A stretch of 64,000 bases of DNA from Winogradskyella haliclonae (GTDB lineage Bacteria > Bacteroidota > Bacteroidia > Flavobacteriales > Flavobacteriaceae). The stretch is taken from contig NZ_BMDQ01000003.1 in assembly GCF_014635865.1 (NCBI RefSeq), positions 124,001 through 188,000 on the forward strand. The letters run 5' to 3'. Position 1 is the stretch's first letter, and each line of letters opens with the position of its first letter. The notes below the pieces were generated by a model, which saw nothing but the letters and a program-made list of their open reading frames with translations, ran no database searches and had not been told where the DNA came from. A program made the position numbers and the translations under genes. Below are positions 58,768 to 64,000 of this stretch, one piece after another.

Positions 58768-59298
58768 ATGGAAAAATCTTTAAAATCTTCAGCTATTAAT
58801 TACGGTCTTTATCTTGGATTAACTTTAGCCGTAGTTAATATCATTGCTTATGTCGTAGACATAAAACTCTTTAACAGTATATGGGTACTAGTAGCTATAC
58901 TTGTTTCTATAATAACATTTGGAATCATATCAATAAACTCATCTAAAAAAATGCTAGGTGGTTTTATCTCTTTTAAAAAAGCATTTACATCTTATTTTAT
59001 AACTGTAGCACTAGGACTTTTTATAAGTACGGTAGTGTATTTCTTAATTTTTAATGTTGTCGATACCGAATCAGCTCAAGTTTTAGCCGAAATGCAAATT
59101 GAAAATCAAGTAAAAATGATGGAAAATTTCGGTGCACCACAAGCATCAATTGATGAAGCAGTAGCCAAACTAGAACAAAACAATCCTTTTTCAATTGGTA
59201 ATCAATTTTTAGGTTATGCTATATTTTTAACTATAATGAGCTTAATTGGACTTGTAATAGCGGCAGTAACTAAAAAGAATGACCCTAACGAAGCTTAA
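58768..59298 (+). CDS. DUF4199 membrane protein
   Basis: A 176-residue membrane protein with four predicted helices: INYGLYLGLTLAVVNIIAYVVDIKLF, SIWVLVAILVSIITFGIISI, KAFTSYFITVALGLFISTVVYFLIF and FLGYAIFLTIMSLIGLVIAAVTKK. The hydrophilic central loop (VVDTESAQVLAEMQIENQVKMMENFGAPQASIDEAVAKLEQ) between helices 3 and 4 is the conserved DUF4199 part. It precedes a GT2 glycosyltransferase, a partnership that is common in Flavobacteriia and suggests a joint role in envelope glycan synthesis. Confidence 0.88.
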   Translation: MEKSLKSSAINYGLYLGLTLAVVNIIAYVVDIKLFNSIWVLVAILVSIITFGIISINSSKKMLGGFISFKKAFTSYFITVALGLFISTVVYFLIFNVVDTESAQVLAEMQIENQVKMMENFGAPQASIDEAVAKLEQNNPFSIGNQFLGYAIFLTIMSLIGLVIAAVTKKNDPNEA

Positions 59299-59308
59299 TT
59301 ATTTTATT

Positions 59309-59316
59309 TACATTTG
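59309..59316 (+). promoter_or_regulatory. -7 box of the GT2 glycosyltransferase gene
   Basis: TACATTTG matches TAnnTTTG, 27 bases before the ATG at 59343. Confidence 0.4.
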
Positions 59317-59342
59317 ATGTCTAAACATTAGATAACAAACAC

Positions 59343-60293
59343 ATGAATATATCTATAGTCATTCCGCTTTTAAACGAAGCTGAGTCGCTAACAGAATTAC
59401 ACGATTGGATTGTATCAGTGATGCAATCCAATTCGTTTTCTTATGAAATTCTGTTTATTGATGATGGCAGCACAGATAATTCATGGGAAATTATATCTAC
59501 ACTTTCCAAAAAAGATAATAACGCAAAGGGTATTCGATTTTTACAAAATTTTGGAAAATCCCAAGCACTACATGCAGGTTTTGCAAAAGCAAAAGGTGAT
59601 GTCGTTATTACCATGGATGCTGATTTGCAAGATAATCCTGAAGAAATTCCAGAATTATATCAAATGATAATCAACGATGATTTTGATTTGGTTTCTGGCT
59701 GGAAGAAAAAACGCTACGACTCAGTAATCGCTAAAAATTTACCTTCAAAATTATTTAATTGGGCAGCCCGTAGGACTTCTGGAGTAAAATTGCATGATTT
59801 TAATTGCGGTTTAAAAGCCTACAAAAATGCTGTTGTAAAAAATATTGATGTCAATGGTGAAATGCACAGATATATTCCTGTACTAGCCAAAAATGCTGGT
59901 TTTAAAGTTATTGGAGAAAAAGTTGTAAAACATCAGGCTAGAAAATATGGAACGACTAAGTTTGGGATGAATCGTTTTATAAACGGTTTTTTAGACTTAT
60001 TAACCATTTGGTTTATTTCTAAATTTGGTAAGCGCCCAATGCATTTGTTTGGCGCACTTGGAGTTATCATGTTTTTAATTGGATTTACATTTGCATTTTA
60101 CATGGGTATCGATAAACTTTTTATTAATCCAACTGGCAGATTAATTACTCAACGGCCAACATTTTATATTGCTTTAGCCACAATGATAATAGGCACACAA
60201 TCCTTTATTGCTGGCTTCCTTGGAGAGCTAATTTTGCGTTCTAAACGAGATAGCAAACGCTATCTCATAAAAGAGAACTTAAATCTCGATTAA
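59343..60293 (+). CDS. Glycosyltransferase family 2 (GtrB/DPM1-like, membrane anchored)
   Basis: A 316-residue GT2 enzyme. NISIVIPLLNEAESLTELHDWI, LFIDDGSTDNSWEI, GKSQALHAGFAKAKGDVVITMDADLQDNPEEIPELY (DxD motif DAD and LQDxP), KLHDFNCGLKAYKN, and QARKYGTTKFGMNRFINGFLDLLTIWFISKF. Two C-terminal helices (PMHLFGALGVIMFLIGFTFAFYMG and FYIALATMIIGTQSFIAGFLGELI) anchor it. It likely transfers a sugar from UDP- or GDP-sugar onto undecaprenyl phosphate, as in GtrB/ArnC-like enzymes. It has its own -7 box. Confidence 0.92.
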   Translation: MNISIVIPLLNEAESLTELHDWIVSVMQSNSFSYEILFIDDGSTDNSWEIISTLSKKDNNAKGIRFLQNFGKSQALHAGFAKAKGDVVITMDADLQDNPEEIPELYQMIINDDFDLVSGWKKKRYDSVIAKNLPSKLFNWAARRTSGVKLHDFNCGLKAYKNAVVKNIDVNGEMHRYIPVLAKNAGFKVIGEKVVKHQARKYGTTKFGMNRFINGFLDLLTIWFISKFGKRPMHLFGALGVIMFLIGFTFAFYMGIDKLFINPTGRLITQRPTFYIALATMIIGTQSFIAGFLGELILRSKRDSKRYLIKENLNLD

Positions 60294-60332
60294 AATACAT
60301 CTACATTCTGCTTACTCATTATTGTAATTATG

Positions 60333-60340
60333 TACTTTTG
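60333..60340 (+). promoter_or_regulatory. -7 box of the phosphosugar mutase operon
   Basis: TACTTTTG matches TAnnTTTG, 21 bases before the ATG at 60361. Confidence 0.45.
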
Positions 60341-60360
60341 CACACAGAATACAATTGATT

Positions 60361-62088
60361 ATGCTATATATAGAACCAGAATTATTAGAAAAAGTAAATG
60401 TTTGGTTAACACCAACTTTTGATAACGATACTCAAGAGAAAGTTAACCGTATGATTGCTGGTAACCCCAAAGAACTTAAAGAAAGTTTTTATAAAAACTT
60501 AGAGTTTGGAACTGGAGGAATGCGCGGTATTATGGGTGTTGGCAACAACCGAATCAATAAATATACTCTTGGAAAAAACACGCAAGGCCTAAGCAACTAT
60601 TTAAAGCAAACGTTCTCAGGAGAACAGCTAAAAGTCTCTGTCGCCTATGACTGCAGACACAATAGTAAAGCATTTGGTCAAGTTGTTGCGGATGTCTTTT
60701 CTGCCAATGGTATTCAAGTGTATTTATTTGAAGATTTAAGACCAACCCCAGAACTATCATTTGCTTTAAAACACTTAGGATGTCATTGTGGTATTGTATT
60801 AACCGCCTCTCACAATCCTCCAGAATATAATGGTTATAAAGTATATTGGCAAGATGGCGGACAACTAGTACCGCCTCAAGATGCAGAGATTATAGCAGAA
60901 ATAAATCGCTTGGATTATTCTGAAATTAAGTTTGATAGCAATTCTGATTTAATAGCATATATAGGCAAAGACGTTGATGATGTTTTTATCAATGCTTCAG
61001 TAAATAATGGAAGCTTCAATACAAGTCAAGATGCTAAAGACAATCTTAATATTGTATTTACATCATTGCATGGCACATCAATTACTTCAATTCCTGAAAC
61101 CTTAAAACGTGCAGGTTATAACAATGTAAACATTGTTGAAGAACAGGCAGAACCTAATGGTGATTTCCCAACAGTAGCTTCTCCAAACCCTGAAGAACCT
61201 GCTGCACTAAAAATGGCTATGGAATTAGCAGAAAAAGTTAATGGTGATATTGTTATTGGTACAGACCCAGATAGTGATCGCGTTGGTATAGCTGTTAGAG
61301 ATTTAGACGGGAAAATCTCATTACTTAATGGCAATCAAACTATGATAGTCATGACTGAATTTCTTTTAAAACAATGGCAAAATAAAGCAAAACTAAAAGG
61401 AAAAGAATTTATTGGTTCTACTATAGTTTCTACGCCAATGATGAGTGTTCTTGCTGATGCTTACAATACCGAAATTAAAATTGGATTAACTGGTTTTAAA
61501 TGGATTGCCAAAATGATTAAAGACTTCCCAGAATTAGATTTTATTGGTGGCGGAGAAGAAAGTTTTGGTTTTATGGTTGGTGATTTTGTTAGAGATAAAG
61601 ATGCAGTAACCTCCACATTATTAGCATGCGAAATTGCAGCCCAAGCTAAGGCTAATGGGAGTTCTTTTTATAAAGAGTTGATTCAGCTTTATACTAAGCA
61701 TGGTTTTTACAAAGAACGTTTGGTATCACTTGTTAAAAAAGGAATTGAAGGTGCAGAGGAAATTAAACAAATAATGATTGATGCAAGAGAAAACCCTCTA
61801 AGAGTAGTCAATGGAGAAAAAGTAGTGTTAATTGAAGACTATAAGCTGTCTATAGCGAAGAACCTACAAACGCATGAAGACTACAACCTTGACGTTCCAA
61901 AATCTAACGTCTTAATTTACTATACGGAAAATGGAAGTAAAATAGCATTGAGACCTAGTGGTACAGAACCAAAAATAAAATTCTATATTAGTGTTAATAC
62001 GACACTTGACAATATGTCTGACTTTAGCAAAACGGAGCAGTTATTGGAATCTAAAATTGATGCTATCTTAAAAGACATGAACATTTAG
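60361..62088 (+). CDS. Phosphosugar mutase (phosphoglucomutase/phosphomannomutase family)
   Basis: A 575-residue four-domain alpha-D-phosphohexomutase starting at ATG 60361. [21 protein letters not shown] (substrate loop), the phosphoserine loop [21 protein letters not shown], metal-binding [13 protein letters not shown], sugar-specific loop [19 protein letters not shown], and the phosphate-binding [14 protein letters not shown]. The size is that of the Bacteroidota PgcA-like enzymes. It supplies glucose-1-P or mannose-1-P for envelope glycans. The ABC exporter begins directly after its stop codon, so the two are in one operon. Confidence 0.94.
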   Translation: MLYIEPELLEKVNVWLTPTFDNDTQEKVNRMIAGNPKELKESFYKNLEFGTGGMRGIMGVGNNRINKYTLGKNTQGLSNYLKQTFSGEQLKVSVAYDCRHNSKAFGQVVADVFSANGIQVYLFEDLRPTPELSFALKHLGCHCGIVLTASHNPPEYNGYKVYWQDGGQLVPPQDAEIIAEINRLDYSEIKFDSNSDLIAYIGKDVDDVFINASVNNGSFNTSQDAKDNLNIVFTSLHGTSITSIPETLKRAGYNNVNIVEEQAEPNGDFPTVASPNPEEPAALKMAMELAEKVNGDIVIGTDPDSDRVGIAVRDLDGKISLLNGNQTMIVMTEFLLKQWQNKAKLKGKEFIGSTIVSTPMMSVLADAYNTEIKIGLTGFKWIAKMIKDFPELDFIGGGEESFGFMVGDFVRDKDAVTSTLLACEIAAQAKANGSSFYKELIQLYTKHGFYKERLVSLVKKGIEGAEEIKQIMIDARENPLRVVNGEKVVLIEDYKLSIAKNLQTHEDYNLDVPKSNVLIYYTENGSKIALRPSGTEPKIKFYISVNTTLDNMSDFSKTEQLLESKIDAILKDMNI

Positions 62089-63915
62089 ATGAATTATTTC
62101 AAACAAATTATTCGCTTTGCGTTACCTTATAAATCATATGCTGTTCTAAACGTCATATGCAATATTTTTTACGCACTCTTTTCTGGACTCTCTTTTATGG
62201 TGTTGATGCCTTTATTAGAGGTTTTATTTAATCCAGAAGCGGAAAAACCAACTGTAAAACCTAGCTACGAAGGCTTTACAGAATTTGGTAACTATTTTAG
62301 TAATAGCCTTAACTATTACATATCAGAAATGGCAGGTTCTGACGCTTCAAAAGCATTAATATTTGTAATAGCTCTTATAATCAGTGTTTTCTTTTTAAAG
62401 AATCTTTTTAATTATTTAGCGATGTATTTTATTACATTTTTGCGCAACGGTGTATTAAAAGATTTACGTAACGACCTTTATGACAAAACTTTAGAACTAC
62501 CTGTTTCATTTTATTCTGAAAAACGTAAAGGAGATGTTTTGGCACGTTTTGGCACTGATGTGTTAGAGATTCAACATTCTTTCCTTTCAATTTTAGAATT
62601 AATATTTAGAGAGCCACTAACTATAATTTTTACCATATTGTTCATGCTCACAATCAGCGTGAAACTCACAATATTTGTTTTCATTTTTATTCCTATTTCA
62701 GGGTTTATAATTTCATTAATCGGAAAAAGCTTAAAACGAAAATCAGACAAGGTCCAAAAAGAACAAGGCACATTTCTATCCATATTAGAAGAAACACTTA
62801 GTGGTCTTAAGGTTATTAAGAGTTATAATTCTGAACGTAATTTTGCTGGAAAATTTCAAAACTCAACAAGTAGATTCTTTAAATTTTCAAATTCATTATT
62901 AAACCGAACTAACCTAGCAAAGCCAACAAGTGAGTTTTTAGGTATTGGTGTAATAGGTATTTTACTTTGGTTTGGTGGACGAATGGTATTGGTTGACGGC
63001 TCTCTAGATGGTAAGCAATTTATCGTATTTATGGGCTTAGCCTATAATATTTTAACACCTGCAAAAGCAATAAGCAAAGCGAGTTATAGTGTTAAAAAAG
63101 GTAATGCCGCTGCCGAACGTGTTTTAGAAATTTTAAATACCAATTCACCACTAGAAGACAAATCAAAAGCAAAAACGAAAGACGATTTTACGTCAGAAAT
63201 TGGCATTAATAATATTTCATTTAAATACGAAGATGATTTAGTTTTAAAGAACTTTTCACTCAAAGTTCCAAAAGGAAAAAGTGTTGCTCTTGTGGGGCAA
63301 TCTGGAAGTGGGAAAAGTACTATTGCCAATTTGGCAACACGCTTTTATGATGTAAACCAAGGCAATATTAGTATTGACGGTGAAGATATTCGAGACTTAA
63401 AAAAGTCTTCACTTCGCGGATTAATGGGACTAGTAACCCAAGATTCTATTCTATTTAACGATACTGTAAAAAACAATATCCTAATTGGTAAAGAAGAAGC
63501 GTCTGATGATGAAGTTATTGACGCACTTAAAATTGCCAATGCCTGGGAGTTTGTAAAAGATTTACCAAATGGTATTGAAACAAATATTGGTGACGCTGGC
63601 GGCAAACTATCTGGCGGACAAAAACAACGTTTAAGTATCGCCCGCGCAGTACTTAAAAACCCACCAATTATGATTTTGGATGAGGCCACTTCTGCTCTCG
63701 ATACAGAAAGTGAACGTTTGGTACAGGTAGCATTGGAAAATATGATGAAAAACAGAACATCTATTGTTATTGCTCATCGTTTATCTACGATACAAAATGC
63801 AGACCAAATTGTAGTGATGTCTAAAGGCGAAATTGCCGAACAAGGGACTCATGAAGAGCTATTAGCAAAAGGTGGCGTCTACAAAAAGCTTGTCGAAATG
63901 CAGAGTTTCGAGTAA
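62089..63915 (+). CDS. ABC exporter (MsbA-like, permease fused to ATPase)
   Basis: A 608-residue type IV ABC half-transporter: TMD (1-330) with six membrane helices, then the nucleotide-binding domain. GKSVALVGQSGSGKSTIANLATRFYD (Walker A), TQDSILFNDTVKNNIL (Q-loop), KLSGGQKQRLSIARAVLKNPPIMILDEATSALD (signature and Walker B), IVIAHRLST (H-loop). By sequence it resembles MsbA/lipid exporters, and by operon (phosphosugar mutase directly upstream, no gap) a glycolipid or glycan precursor is a likely cargo. After the gene, the last 85 bases contain only a candidate TTG start (63985) of a gene outside the window. Confidence 0.92.
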   Translation: MNYFKQIIRFALPYKSYAVLNVICNIFYALFSGLSFMVLMPLLEVLFNPEAEKPTVKPSYEGFTEFGNYFSNSLNYYISEMAGSDASKALIFVIALIISVFFLKNLFNYLAMYFITFLRNGVLKDLRNDLYDKTLELPVSFYSEKRKGDVLARFGTDVLEIQHSFLSILELIFREPLTIIFTILFMLTISVKLTIFVFIFIPISGFIISLIGKSLKRKSDKVQKEQGTFLSILEETLSGLKVIKSYNSERNFAGKFQNSTSRFFKFSNSLLNRTNLAKPTSEFLGIGVIGILLWFGGRMVLVDGSLDGKQFIVFMGLAYNILTPAKAISKASYSVKKGNAAAERVLEILNTNSPLEDKSKAKTKDDFTSEIGINNISFKYEDDLVLKNFSLKVPKGKSVALVGQSGSGKSTIANLATRFYDVNQGNISIDGEDIRDLKKSSLRGLMGLVTQDSILFNDTVKNNILIGKEEASDDEVIDALKIANAWEFVKDLPNGIETNIGDAGGKLSGGQKQRLSIARAVLKNPPIMILDEATSALDTESERLVQVALENMMKNRTSIVIAHRLSTIQNADQIVVMSKGEIAEQGTHEELLAKGGVYKKLVEMQSFE

Positions 63916-64000
63916 TTCTACAAAAATTCAACATTTTTTAAACCTTTTCTAATTACCTTAGTCAAAGCAACAAATCAAAAGTTTTTGACGGACGAATTAG

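Noticed and set aside
63985..64000. TTG with four further open codons at the right edge, possible start of the next gene
   Set aside because: Only 16 bases are visible, too few to support a gene.

Overview
The window is a contiguous piece of a chromosome from a member of the Bacteroidota, almost certainly the family Flavobacteriaceae; I cannot name the genus. The evidence is low G+C and AT-rich spacers, promoter -7 boxes of the Bacteroidota type (TAnnTTTG), many short lipoproteins and CarboxypepD_reg-like surface proteins, a type IX secretion (T9SS) C-terminal signal, paired DUF4252 proteins behind an ECF sigma factor, and a carB lacking its usual C-terminal regulatory domain. There are no rRNA genes, recognisable tRNA genes, insertion sequences, phage genes or CRISPR arrays. 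It is mostly an ordinary core-genome segment with a few accessory islands.

Layout. 0-5.5 kb: the end of a thioredoxin-fold gene, transaldolase (fsa), small lipoproteins, a short-chain dehydrogenase, the SRP RNA on the minus strand, a glutamine-cyclotransferase-like lipoprotein, a zinc-ribbon/CarboxypepD protein and a thioesterase gene broken by an in-frame TAA. 5.5-18.5 kb: envelope proteins, a LytS/LytT-type two-component pair, glyA, fumarylacetoacetase, rdgB, a serine hydrolase and a GC-richer nucleotidyltransferase gene that looks acquired. 18.5-30 kb: a DEAD-box RNA helicase behind a highly structured leader, trmH, a sirtuin, an XRE regulator with a membrane protein and repeated operator sequences, a second serine hydrolase, a glycosyltransferase, a haem-binding protein and purB. 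30-35 kb: an ECF sigma/anti-sigma operon with two DUF4252 proteins, an S41 protease, a Dph6-like ATPase whose start codon is missing, and a LOV-like PAS protein lacking the photoactive cysteine.

35-44 kb: a vitamin B12 uptake locus. A TonB-dependent receptor sits behind a cobalamin riboswitch and is divergent from a binding protein-permease-ATPase operon; rmuC follows. Next is a SatD-like regulator with a DUF3307 membrane protein, preceded by a very regular operator array of six half-sites exactly 14 bp apart. 44-64 kb: an OB-fold/DUF5777/cytochrome/YceI operon, a secreted DOMON protein, a secreted ankyrin protein, carB, rpmH, a lytic transglycosylase, mtaB, an orphan peptide-binding lipoprotein, a GlmU-like protein, rpmE type B, DUF4199, a GT2 glycosyltransferase, a phosphosugar mutase and an ABC exporter.

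The best candidate for something undescribed is the SatD/DUF3307 module with its operator array at 42.2-43.6 kb. Next are the three-hairpin leader of the DEAD-box helicase and the duplicated promoter/operator of the XRE-membrane pair. Family assignments come from reading motifs by eye; no database search was possible.
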